DNA of 34,573 nt from Pseudomonadota bacterium (GTDB lineage: Bacteria; Pseudomonadota; Gammaproteobacteria; Xanthomonadales; Rhodanobacteraceae). Positions 27,016-34,090 of this stretch are shown piece by piece (the stretch's first letter is position 1; every line of letters starts with the position of its first letter). Both the position numbers and the translations under genes were made by a program. The DNA lies in assembly GCA_021787175.1 (NCBI GenBank), contig JAJYMF010000376.1:1-34573 (forward strand). Direction: 5' to 3'. Below the pieces are notes generated by a model. The model made no database searches, had not been told where the DNA came from, and saw only the letters and a list, made by a program, of their open reading frames with translations.

Positions 27016-28041
27016 TCAGAAACCGCCGAACAGGCCTTTCGGATATTCCGGCTTCTGCTCGCGCGCCAGCAGGGCGCGCAGCCCTTCCGCAGGCGTGATC
27101 TCGCCGTGCAGCACGGCGCGCACGCCGAAGCTGATCGGCAGATCGAGGCCGTGGCGCTCGGCCAGGCGGGCCACTTCGTCGGCGGTGACCACGCTTTCCA
27201 CGACCTGGCCGATCTCGGCCACCGCCTGCGCCAGGGGCACGCCGCGGCCGAGCGCGATCCCCAGCCGGCGATTGCGCGACAGATCGCCGGTGCAGGTCAG
27301 CACCAGGTCGCCGAGACCGGCCAGCCCCATCAGGGTTTCGGCGCGCGCACCCAGCGCGACACCGAGGCGCAGCATCTCGTTCATGCCGCGCGTGATCAGG
27401 CCGGCACGGGCGTTGAGGCCGAGCTGCATACCGTCGGCGACGCCGGTGGCGACCGCGAGCACGTTTTTCATCGCACCGCCCAGCTCGGCACCCAGCACGT
27501 CGCTGCCGGTATAAGCACGGAAGGTGGGCGCATGCAGCAGTTCGGCCAGCTGCTGCGCGAAGGCGGCATCGTGCGCATGCACGGTGACCGCGGTCGGCAG
27601 GCCGGCGGCGACTTCGCGCGCGAACGACGGCCCGGTCACCACGGCGGCCGGACGCCCCGGACAGCGCAGCGCGACCAGTTCATGCAGAAAGCGCCCGCTG
27701 CCGGGCTCGAATCCCTTGGTCGCCCATGCCAGCCCGGCGCCGGCATCGAGATGGGGCGCCACAGCGTCCAGCGTTTGCGCGAACGCGTGGCTGGGCACCA
27801 CCAGCAGCGCCACGGCGGCGCCTGTCAGTGCAACATCCAGTACCGGCGCACATACCAATGTCGCCGGCAATTCGAGGTCGGGCAGATAGCGTGCGTTGCG
27901 GCGGCTGGCGGCGATCGCCGCCAGTGCCTGCGGATCGCGCCCCCACAGCCGCGTGGGGACGCCGTTGCGCGCGAGCAATGCGGCAAGCGCCGTGCCCCAG
28001 GATCCGGCGCCCAGTACCGCGACCGGCGGTCGCGTGTTCAT
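27016..28041 (-). CDS. gpsA: NAD(P)-dependent glycerol-3-phosphate dehydrogenase
   Basis: A 341-residue cytoplasmic enzyme that reduces dihydroxyacetone phosphate to sn-glycerol-3-phosphate, the backbone of phospholipids. The NAD motif is VLGAGSWGTALAALLARNG (about residues 9-27). Family marks include WATKGFEPGSGRFLHE, VTGPSFAREVAAGLPTAV, the catalytic Lys in ELGGAMKNVLAVATG, GLAGLGDLVLTCTGDLSRNRRLG, and LPISFGVRAVLHGEI. The length matches the family (about 335-340). It starts 4 nt after the secB stop. The secB-gpsA order is shared with E. coli and many gammaproteobacteria, and translation may be coupled. Confidence 0.96.
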   Translation of the reverse strand: MNTRPPVAVLGAGSWGTALAALLARNGVPTRLWGRDPQALAAIAASRRNARYLPDLELPATLVCAPVLDVALTGAAVALLVVPSHAFAQTLDAVAPHLDAGAGLAWATKGFEPGSGRFLHELVALRCPGRPAAVVTGPSFAREVAAGLPTAVTVHAHDAAFAQQLAELLHAPTFRAYTGSDVLGAELGGAMKNVLAVATGVADGMQLGLNARAGLITRGMNEMLRLGVALGARAETLMGLAGLGDLVLTCTGDLSRNRRLGIALGRGVPLAQAVAEIGQVVESVVTADEVARLAERHGLDLPISFGVRAVLHGEITPAEGLRALLAREQKPEYPKGLFGGF

Positions 28042-28045
28042 CGAC

Positions 28046-28534
28046 TCAGGCGTGGGCGGCCGGCGCTTCGGGCAACCCGCGGCGACGCTGCTCGGCGTAG
28101 AGCGCGTCGAAATTGATCGGCTGCAGCAGGAACGGAGGGAAGCCGCCGTTCTGCACCAGATCGGAAATCGCCTGGCGCGCGTAGGGGAACAGCACGTTCG
28201 GGCAGTAGCTGCCGAGGATGGCGTCGCGGTCGGCCTCGGCGAAGCCGGCGACGCCGAAGATGCCGGCCTGATGCACTTCGGCCAGATACACGCTGCGCTC
28301 TTCCAGCGTGCAGGTCAGGGTCAGGGTCAGCACCACCTCGTAGGTGTCGCTGCCGATCTCGCCGGCCTTCTGGCTCAGATTCAGCTGCACCTGCGGCTGC
28401 GCCTGGGCGGTGCCCATGTCCTGGAATACCTGCGGCGCGTTGGGCGCCTCGAACGAAACGTCCTTGGTGTAGATCTTCTGCAGCGACAGCTGCGGCTGCT
28501 CGGCCTGGCCGTTGGCGGCGATCGACTCTGCCAT
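28046..28534 (-). CDS. secB: Protein-export chaperone SecB
   Basis: A 162-residue tetrameric cytoplasmic chaperone that keeps preproteins unfolded and hands them to SecA. The sequence carries the family core: LSLQKIYTKDVSFEAPNAPQVF, YEVVLTLTLTC, VYLAEVHQAGIFGV, SYCPNVLFPYARQAISDLVQNGGFPPFLLQPINFDALYAEQ. An upstream in-frame ATG at 28570 would add 12 residues; the ATG at 28534 is preferred because the GGGGAG ribosome site lies about 10 nt before it and the family starts here. It is followed by gpsA after 4 nt. Its 5' side faces rpmB across a 296-nt divergent gap. Confidence 0.95.
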   Translation of the reverse strand: MAESIAANGQAEQPQLSLQKIYTKDVSFEAPNAPQVFQDMGTAQAQPQVQLNLSQKAGEIGSDTYEVVLTLTLTCTLEERSVYLAEVHQAGIFGVAGFAEADRDAILGSYCPNVLFPYARQAISDLVQNGGFPPFLLQPINFDALYAEQRRRGLPEAPAAHA

Positions 28535-28625
28535 GATTGCGTGCTCCCCTCGCGGGCTGCGGGATGTCAAAGAAGCGGAATTGTCCCACAGCGCCGCCGC
28601 CGCTGCATCCCATCGAGCCGGCGCG

Positions 28626-28655
28626 TTGCGCCGCGGGCCGCCGCTGCGCTAATCT
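28626..28655 (+). promoter_or_regulatory. Promoter for rpmB-rpmG
   Basis: TTGCGC (28626-28631) and TAATCT (28650-28655) are spaced by 18 nt, a plausible sigma-70 promoter. It predicts a transcript leader of about 170 nt before rpmB. Confidence 0.5.
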
Positions 28656-28676
28656 ATGCGACTTTGCTGATCGCCG

Positions 28677-28768
28677 GCCCGCGCTGCGGGCGGTGTCCGC
28701 GGCGCGGTGCGGACCCCCAACGGCAAGCCACCAGCACCGCGCGACCCGGCAGGACGATCGTCCTGCCG
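28677..28768 (+). promoter_or_regulatory. Structured leader of rpmB-rpmG with a 22-bp palindrome
   Basis: Three inverted repeats lie between the promoter and rpmB. GCCCGC/GCGGGC has a 3-nt loop (about 28677-28691). GTCCGC/GCGGAC lies at about 28695-28713. A perfect 22-bp palindrome at 28747-28768 has arms CGGCAGGAC/GTCCTGCCG around GATC. None is followed by a T-tract. The arrangement suits a regulatory RNA leader or a dimeric-protein operator; no known r-protein leader family was recognised. Confidence 0.5.
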
Positions 28769-28830
28769 CGGTCCTGGGCCGACGCCGTCCTGGCCAAGGG
28801 GCGGCCCATCATGAATTCGGAGGTCCTCCC

Positions 28831-29067
28831 ATGGCCCGAGTCTGTCAAGTCACCGGAAAAGGCGTGCAGGTCGGCAACAATGTCTCGCACGCCAACAACA
28901 AGACGCGCCGTCGCTGGCTGCCCAACCTCCACGAACGCCGCTTCTGGGTGCCGAGCGAGAACCGCTGGGTGCGCCTGCGCGTGTCCAGCCATGCGCTGCG
29001 CACGATCGACAAGAAGGGCATCGAAGCCGTGATCGCCGAGCTGCGCGCCCGCGGCGAAAAGGTCTGA
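28831..29067 (+). CDS. rpmB: 50S ribosomal protein L28
   Basis: A 78-residue basic ribosomal protein of the large subunit. The start MARVCQVTGKGVQVGNNVSHANNKTRR and the core WVPSENRWVRLRVSSHALRTIDKKG are typical of gammaproteobacterial L28. GGAGG lies 7 nt before the ATG. A longer in-frame reading from 28537 is not supported by the family start. rpmG follows after 13 nt, with its own AGGAGG ribosome site, as in E. coli. Confidence 0.97.
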   Translation: MARVCQVTGKGVQVGNNVSHANNKTRRRWLPNLHERRFWVPSENRWVRLRVSSHALRTIDKKGIEAVIAELRARGEKV

Positions 29068-29080
29068 GGAGGATCACACC

Positions 29081-29245
29081 ATGGCATCCAAGCGCGACAA
29101 GATTCGTCTGACCTCGTCGGCCGGCACCGGCCACTTCTACACCACCGACAAGAACAAGAAGAACACGCCGGACAAGATGGAGGTCAAGAAATACGACCCC
29201 GTCGTCCGCAAGCACGTGATCTACAAAGAAGGCAAGATCAAGTGA
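29081..29245 (+). CDS. rpmG: 50S ribosomal protein L33
   Basis: A 54-residue ribosomal protein starting MASKRDKIRLTSSAGTGHFY and ending VIYKEGKIK. It lacks the two CxxC pairs of zinc-binding L33, so it is the zinc-independent form. An AGGAGG ribosome site lies just upstream and the gene is 13 nt after rpmB, forming the conserved rpmB-rpmG pair. It is well below 60 residues, so it is easily missed by length filters. Confidence 0.97.
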   Translation: MASKRDKIRLTSSAGTGHFYTTDKNKKNTPDKMEVKKYDPVVRKHVIYKEGKIK

Positions 29246-29608
29246 CCGTTGCGCAGCAACGGTCATCCCGAGCACGGCGAGGGATCTGATTCGGACTGGC
29301 GCAGCAACGGTGCATCCCGAGCACGGCGAAGGATCTGATCGGACTGGCGCAGCAGGGGTCATCCCGAGCGCAACGAGGGATCTGACTCACGCCGAACGCG
29401 ATCAGCATTCGCGAAGCTGTCGTCAGCCAGATCCTTCGGCCTGCGGCCTCAGGACGACACGTCAAGGTGTCGTCCCGAGCATAGCGAGGGGTGAGTGGGC
29501 GCCTTCGCGCCCACGAACGCCGCGCCAGGGATGGTGTGGCCGGAGCGCGACGCATGGAGGCCTGGTGCCGATGGCCAGATCCTTCGGCCTTCGACCGCAA
29601 CGACACGA
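29246..29608 (+). repeat. Intergenic array of 48-bp tandem and inverted repeats
   Basis: No gene is seen here. Three tandem 48-bp units start at 29251, 29299 and 29347, each with GCGCAGCA then ATCCCGAGC ... GGGATCTGA, whose ends can form a short ATCCC/GGGAT hairpin. Units 1 and 2 differ by a few bases plus two compensating indels; unit 3 is more diverged. Further partial units follow: inverted CAGATCCTTCGGCCTGCGG at about 29428, direct CGTCCCGAGCATAGCGAGG at about 29471, and inverted CCAGATCCTTCGGCCTTCG at about 29576. They resemble REP-type intergenic repeats. The array lies between the convergent rpmG and desaturase genes. Confidence 0.75.
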
Positions 29609-29640
29609 AAACCCGCCTGCATGGCGGGTTTCTCTTTCTT
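29609..29640 (+). terminator. Intrinsic terminator after the repeat array
   Basis: AAACCCGCC (29609-29617) pairs with GGCGGGTTT (29623-29631) around a 5-nt loop, followed by CTCTTTCTT. It would end the rpmB-rpmG transcript. The AAAA on the other side makes it usable in the minus direction as well. Confidence 0.75.
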
Positions 29641-29711
29641 GCGTCACGGCAGGCGCGACAAGCGTCAGCAGGCGCCACACCCGGACAACCTGAAAGGAGC
29701 GGCCTGAAACG

Positions 29712-29739
29712 CCGAAGCCCGCCGGATGGCGGGCTTCGG
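29712..29739 (-). terminator. Strong hairpin, likely desaturase terminator
   Basis: A perfect 12-bp stem (CCGAAGCCCGCC with GGCGGGCTTCGG) closes on a 4-nt loop, 32 nt past the desaturase stop. On the minus strand only CGTTTC follows, so the T-tract is weak. Its stem core is close to that of the hairpin at 29609-29631. Confidence 0.55.
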
Positions 29740-29771
29740 GAGTCGCGAACGCGATTGCGCCGTGCCGATGA

Positions 29772-30971
29772 TCAGTGCGCGTGCGCGCCGACGGCATAGC
29801 CCTTGATGCGCGCGGCATAGGCCTGCAGGACGCGGATGCCGCTCTGCTCGGCCTCGCGCACCCACTGCTGCAGGCCGCTCAGCGCGGACTCGGGGCCTCG
29901 CTGCTCCATCAGCGCCGCCAGGCGGGCGCGAAACTCGCACACGGTCTGCAGCGTCGGCCGCTTCTCGACCAGCGCCGCCAGACGCTCGCGGCCTTCGCCG
30001 TCGAGCCAGCGTCCGCCGTCGGCCAGCGCGCGCCGCAGCCGCGCCGGCACCGCCTTGATGTTGTCGCCGGCATGGACCGCCTCCTCGCGCAGGGTCGGCA
30101 GGATCACCGCGCGGTAGTAGTCGGTCATCGCGTGGAAGCGGTGGGTCAGCAGCGCCCTTAGCGTCTCGGTATCGGGCAGGCCCACGTTGGGGCGCTGGTC
30201 GAGGCTGGGCGCGACGCGCAGCACCCTGGCCACATGCAGGCGCTCGAGACCGCGGATCACCGCCCAGCCCAGATCGAACTCGAACCTGCGCAGCGCGAAC
30301 TTGGCCGAGCTGGGAAAGGCATGGTGATTGTTGTGCAGCTCCTCGCCGCCGATCCAAAGGCCCCACGGCGTGAGGTTGGTCGAGGTATCGCTGGATTCGA
30401 AATTGCGATAGCCCCACCAGTGGCCGAGACCGTTGACGATGCCCGCGGCCCAGAACGGGATCCACGCCATCTGGATCGCCCACACCGCCATGCCGCCGAT
30501 GCCGAACAGGGCAATGCTGATCAGCGCCATCAGCGTCGGCCCCAGCTCGGGATAGCGGCTGTAGAGGTGGCGCTCGATCCAGTCGTCGGGGGTGCCGCGG
30601 CCGTATTTCTCGATCGACGCGCTGTCGCGCGATGCAGTGCGGTAGAGTTCGACGCCCTGCCAGAACACCTTGCGGATGCCGTACACCATCGGACTGTGCG
30701 GGTCCTCTTCGGTCTCGCACTTGGCGTGGTGCTTGCGGTGGATCGCCACCCATTGCTTGGTGACCATCGACGTGGTCAGCCAGCTCCAGAAGCGGAAGAA
30801 ATGCGCGATCGCGGGATGGAAGTCGACGCCGCGATGCGCCTGGCTGCGGTGCAGATACAGCGTGACCGCGAGAATGGTCAGCTGGGTGACCACCAGCAGA
30901 TAGATCGCGATCGCGCCGAGGCCGGCGCCGGTGAGCCCGTGCGCGGCAAACGTGAGCAGGGAATCGAGCAT
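29772..30971 (-). CDS. Membrane fatty-acid desaturase (delta-9 type)
   Basis: A 399-residue membrane di-iron enzyme that puts a double bond in acyl chains (acyl-CoA or acyl-lipid), adjusting membrane fluidity. The three His boxes are H41-R-S-Q-A-H46, H78-R-K-H-H82 and H213-N-N-H-H217. Hydrophobic segments lie around residues 5-40, 57-75 and 145-180. Past the catalytic core (about residue 250) there is a long helical C-terminal extension of about 150 residues containing AMTDYYRAVILPTLREE. The ATG at 30971 has no good ribosome site; a TAGACT -10 candidate lies at 31000-31005 (minus). It is divergent from the ABC operon, and its 3' end faces the repeat array. Confidence 0.92.
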   Translation of the reverse strand: MLDSLLTFAAHGLTGAGLGAIAIYLLVVTQLTILAVTLYLHRSQAHRGVDFHPAIAHFFRFWSWLTTSMVTKQWVAIHRKHHAKCETEEDPHSPMVYGIRKVFWQGVELYRTASRDSASIEKYGRGTPDDWIERHLYSRYPELGPTLMALISIALFGIGGMAVWAIQMAWIPFWAAGIVNGLGHWWGYRNFESSDTSTNLTPWGLWIGGEELHNNHHAFPSSAKFALRRFEFDLGWAVIRGLERLHVARVLRVAPSLDQRPNVGLPDTETLRALLTHRFHAMTDYYRAVILPTLREEAVHAGDNIKAVPARLRRALADGGRWLDGEGRERLAALVEKRPTLQTVCEFRARLAALMEQRGPESALSGLQQWVREAEQSGIRVLQAYAARIKGYAVGAHAH

Positions 30972-31034
30972 CGGAAGACAGCGTGAGAAAGACCGCTCCA
31001 GTCTAGTCCCCGCCTGCCGTACCCGCCAGCACGG

Positions 31035-31064
31035 TTGCGGTGCGCGGCAACGAACCGTGACAAT
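31035..31064 (+). promoter_or_regulatory. Promoter of the ABC operon, leaderless layout
   Basis: TTGCGG (31035-31040) and GACAAT (31059-31064) are 18 nt apart, and the -10 box ends 7 nt before the ATG at 31072. This is the best-formed member of the short-spacing promoter group in this window. Confidence 0.55.
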
Positions 31065-31071
31065 CGTCGCC

Positions 31072-32001
31072 ATGCCCGATTCAGCTGCGTTGCTCGAACT
31101 CGCCGCGGTCAGCCGCCGCCTCGCCGGACGCAACGTGGTCGCCGGCCTGTCGCTGACGCTGGCACCCGGCGAGATCCTCGGCCTGCTCGGCGTCAACGGC
31201 GCCGGCAAGTCCACCACCCAGGCGATGATCGCCGGCGCGCTGGCGCCCAGCGCGGGCACGGTGCGCGTGCAGGGCCGCGATCTCGCCGCGGCGCCGGACG
31301 TGGCGCGGCGCGCGATCGGCTGGCTGCCGGAACGCGCGCCGCTGTGGCCGGAACTGACCGTGCGCGAACACCTCGACGCCTGCGGACATCTGCGTGGCCT
31401 GCGCGGACCGGCCCTGGCCGCGGCACGGGCGCGCGTGCTCGAGCGCCTCGATCTGGGCGCGCTGTCGCCGCGGCTGGCCGGCGTGCTCTCGCTCGGCCAG
31501 CGCCAGCGTCTGGGCCTGGCCTGCGCGCTGCTGCACGCGCCGCCGCTGCTGGTGCTGGACGAGCCCGCCAACGGCCTCGATCCGCTGCAGGCCGACGCCC
31601 TGCGCACGCTGCTGCGCGAGCAGGCCGCGGCCGGCACCGCGATCGTGCTGTCCACCCACGTGCTGACCGAGGTGACCGCGGTGTGCAGCCGGGTCGCCAT
31701 CCTGCACGAGGGTCGCCTGCGGCACGACGCGCCGCTCGCGGCGGCGGGCGACGGACTGCGTGTGACCCTGGCCGCGCCGGTGGAGCTGACGCGCATCACC
31801 GCGCTGGCGCCGGTGGCGCGCGCGGAAAGCGAGAACGCCCGCCATGTGCGCGTGACCCTGCGCGAGGGCGCCGACGCCGCGACGCTGGCGCGCGCGCTGG
31901 TCGGCGCCGGATTGCCGCTGGCCGGGCTCGAGCCCGCGGCGCCGCCGCTGGAGCGCATCTTCTTCGCCATCGCCACGCGCCGCACGGAGGCCGCCGCTTG
32001 A
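31072..32001 (+). CDS. ABC transporter ATP-binding protein (GldA-like)
   Basis: A 309-residue ABC ATPase. Walker A is GVNGAGKST (40-48), the signature is LSLGQ (139-143) rather than the common LSGGQ, Walker B is LLVLDE (159-164), and the switch His is H196 in LSTH. The Q-loop position reads LPE, as in this family. The C-terminal 80 residues form the extra domain seen in GldA/CcmA-type subunits. With the following permease, the GldG-like protein and the DUF4340 gene it makes a complete set known in bacteria both with and without gliding. The substrate is unknown. The ATG follows a GACAAT -10 box by 7 nt with no ribosome site. Confidence 0.92.
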   Translation: MPDSAALLELAAVSRRLAGRNVVAGLSLTLAPGEILGLLGVNGAGKSTTQAMIAGALAPSAGTVRVQGRDLAAAPDVARRAIGWLPERAPLWPELTVREHLDACGHLRGLRGPALAAARARVLERLDLGALSPRLAGVLSLGQRQRLGLACALLHAPPLLVLDEPANGLDPLQADALRTLLREQAAAGTAIVLSTHVLTEVTAVCSRVAILHEGRLRHDAPLAAAGDGLRVTLAAPVELTRITALAPVARAESENARHVRVTLREGADAATLARALVGAGLPLAGLEPAAPPLERIFFAIATRRTEAAA

Positions 32002-32753
32002 GCACTCTCGCAGTGATGCGCGTGGAGCTGCGCCGCCTCGGCGTGCGCCCGTTCGCCTGGACGCTGGCCGCGCTGAGCGTCGCCTGGCTGGCGTGGAACT
32101 TCCTGATTGCGGTCGCCGGCTTTCTCAAGGTGCAGACGCGGCTGGCCGCGCTGCCGGAGGGACCGGGCTTCACCGACATCGTCGCGGTGCCGCTGCTGGC
32201 GCAACTGGCGCAGCTGGCGATCCTGCTGGCGCCGCTGCTGACGATGTCGATGCTGGCCGGCGAGCGCCGCGCCGGCACGCTGCCGCTGCTGCGTGCGGCC
32301 GGGCTGTCGCCGCGCGCGATCGTGCTCGGCAAGTATTTTGCCGCGCTGGCGTGGATGCTGCTGCTGCTGATCGCGGTCGCGGCGATGCCGGCGAGCCTGG
32401 CCGGCACCACCACGCTGGACTGGGGCAAGCTGGCCGCGGCCCTGCTGGGCATGGCGCTGGCGCTGGGCGCGCTGACCGCGCTGGGCCTGGCCTGCTCGGC
32501 CTACGCCTCGCATCCGGCGCTGGCCGCGGGCGCTGCACTGGCACTGACCCTGGCGCTGTGGGCGGCCAGCCTGGGCGGCAGCGCCGCGCGGATGGCCGGC
32601 CCGCTAGCGGGCTATCTGGCGCTGCCGGGACATCTGGAAACGCTGATGCGCGGTCTGGTCGCCAGTGACGACGTTCTCTATTTCCTGCTGCTGATCGCGC
32701 TGGCGCTGGCGCTGGCGGTGCGGCGCGTCGCCGCCGACCGGGAGCGCGGCTGA
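31998..32753 (+). CDS. ABC-2 type membrane permease (GldF-like)
   Basis: A 251-residue membrane subunit with six helices. After the first helix (about residues 19-42) comes a periplasmic loop, then LLAPLLTMSMLAGERRAGTLPLLRAAGLSPRAIVLGKYFAAL, the ABC-2 permease signature. I choose the TTG at 31998: it overlaps the upstream stop (TTGA) and has a GGAGG ribosome site at 31986-31990, 7 nt before it. A GTG at 32013 and an ATG at 32016 are the alternatives. The last base of the stop codon is shared with the next gene's ATG, so the operon is tightly coupled. Confidence 0.9.
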   Translation: MSTLAVMRVELRRLGVRPFAWTLAALSVAWLAWNFLIAVAGFLKVQTRLAALPEGPGFTDIVAVPLLAQLAQLAILLAPLLTMSMLAGERRAGTLPLLRAAGLSPRAIVLGKYFAALAWMLLLLIAVAAMPASLAGTTTLDWGKLAAALLGMALALGALTALGLACSAYASHPALAAGAALALTLALWAASLGGSAARMAGPLAGYLALPGHLETLMRGLVASDDVLYFLLLIALALALAVRRVAADRERG

Positions 32754-34090
32754 TGCGCGAGCGTCTGGACGCCTGGCTGTTCGCCCTGCTGCTGTTCGCG
32801 GGCGCCGGCTGCATCGCCTTCCTGTCCACCCGCTACGGCGTGGCCTACGACTGGACCGCGCACGCGCGCGCCAGCCTCAGCCGCGAAAGCCGCGACGTGC
32901 TGAAGTCGCTCAAGGGACCGGTCGCGATCACCAGCTATGCCAGCCCCGGCACCGGCCTGCGCGGCACGATCAGCGCCTTCGTCGCGCGCTATCAGCGCTT
33001 CAAGCCGGACCTGACGCTGCGCTTCGTCGATCCGGCGACCGACCCGGCCGGCCTGCGCGCGCGCGGCATCCGCGTCGACGGCGAGCTGGTGGTCCGCTAC
33101 GCCGGCCGCGAGCAGCACCTGGACGAACTCAGCGAGCGCAGCCTCACCGACGCGCTGGCGCGACTGGGCCGCGGCGGCGACCGCGTGGTGGCGTTCGTCA
33201 GCGGCGACGGCGAGCGGCGGCCCGACGGCCACGCCAACGCCGATCTCGGCCTGTTCATGACCGAACTCGCAGCGCGCGGCATCCGCGCGCTGCCGCTCGA
33301 CCTCGACCGCAGCGGCGCGGTGCCGGGCCACACCGATCTGGTCGTGCTGGCCAGCCCACAGGCGCAGCTGGCGCCGCAGGCGGTGCAGGCGCTGCGGCGC
33401 TACGTCGACGACGGCGGCAACCTGCTGTGGCTGACCGAGCCGGACAGCACCGGCCTGGGTCTGTCGCCGCTGGCGCAGACGCTGGGCGTGCAGACGCTTC
33501 CGGGGACCCTGGTCGATCCGCGCGACGCGGCGGCGGGTTTGCCGGACGCGCGCATGCAGGTGGTGACCGCCTACCCGACGCAGACGATCACCCGCGGCTT
33601 CGCCCTGACCACGCTGTTTCCGCACGCTGCGGCCCTGGCGCACCGCGCCGGCAGCGGCTGGGCCGTGCGGCCGATCCTGCGCTCGGCCGCGGCCAGCTAC
33701 ACCGCGCGCCACGCCGACGCCGGCGCGGCACCGCCGTTCGATGCCGGCACCGGCGGCCTGCGCGGACCGCTCGATTTCGGCTACGCGCTGACCCGGCTCT
33801 CGCCCAGCCCGGCGAAGAACCAGCAGCGCGTGGTCGTGATCGGCGATGGCGATTTTCTTTCCAACAGCTTCCTCGGCAACGGCGGCAACCGCGCCTTCGG
33901 CGAGCGCGTATTCAACTGGCTGCTGGGCGATGACGCGCTGGTGGCGATGCCGGCGCGCGGCGCGCCCGATCGCCATCTGGCGCTGGGCCAGCGCGGACTC
34001 GACGCGCTCGCGCTGATCTTCCTGATCGCCCTGCCGCTGGTGCTGGCGGGCTTCGGCGCGGCCCTGGCCTGGCGCCGGCGGCGGCGCTGA
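32753..34090 (+). CDS. GldG-like ABC auxiliary substrate-binding protein
   Basis: A 445-residue protein with an N-terminal helix (about 9-26), a large periplasmic part and a C-terminal helix (about 418-440). The periplasmic part has the GldG/ABC-type uncharacterised domain marks: LSRESRDVLKSLKGPVAITSY near the N terminus, VVAFVSGDGERRPDG, LVVLASPQAQLAPQAVQALRRYVDDGGNLLWLTEP, and RVVVIGDGDFLSN near the C terminus. In gliding Bacteroidetes, GldF and GldG partner GldA. In this lineage the set is of unknown function, with envelope export as a guess. It overlaps its neighbours by one base on each side (TGATG), so translation is coupled. Confidence 0.9.
   Translation: MRERLDAWLFALLLFAGAGCIAFLSTRYGVAYDWTAHARASLSRESRDVLKSLKGPVAITSYASPGTGLRGTISAFVARYQRFKPDLTLRFVDPATDPAGLRARGIRVDGELVVRYAGREQHLDELSERSLTDALARLGRGGDRVVAFVSGDGERRPDGHANADLGLFMTELAARGIRALPLDLDRSGAVPGHTDLVVLASPQAQLAPQAVQALRRYVDDGGNLLWLTEPDSTGLGLSPLAQTLGVQTLPGTLVDPRDAAAGLPDARMQVVTAYPTQTITRGFALTTLFPHAAALAHRAGSGWAVRPILRSAAASYTARHADAGAAPPFDAGTGGLRGPLDFGYALTRLSPSPAKNQQRVVVIGDGDFLSNSFLGNGGNRAFGERVFNWLLGDDALVAMPARGAPDRHLALGQRGLDALALIFLIALPLVLAGFGAALAWRRRRR

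Noticed and set aside
29251..29394. The three 48-bp units as a CRISPR array
   Set aside because: The units are directly adjacent without unique spacers, they diverge from each other, and no cas genes are present.
29310..29799. Open frames of 60-146 residues inside the repeat array
   Set aside because: They read through repeats and hairpins, have no ribosome sites or domains, and overlap one another on both strands.
29772..32513. A 913-residue frame ending in the desaturase
   Set aside because: The N-terminal ~510 residues are antisense to the ABC genes and of low complexity. The desaturase starts at the ATG at 30971.
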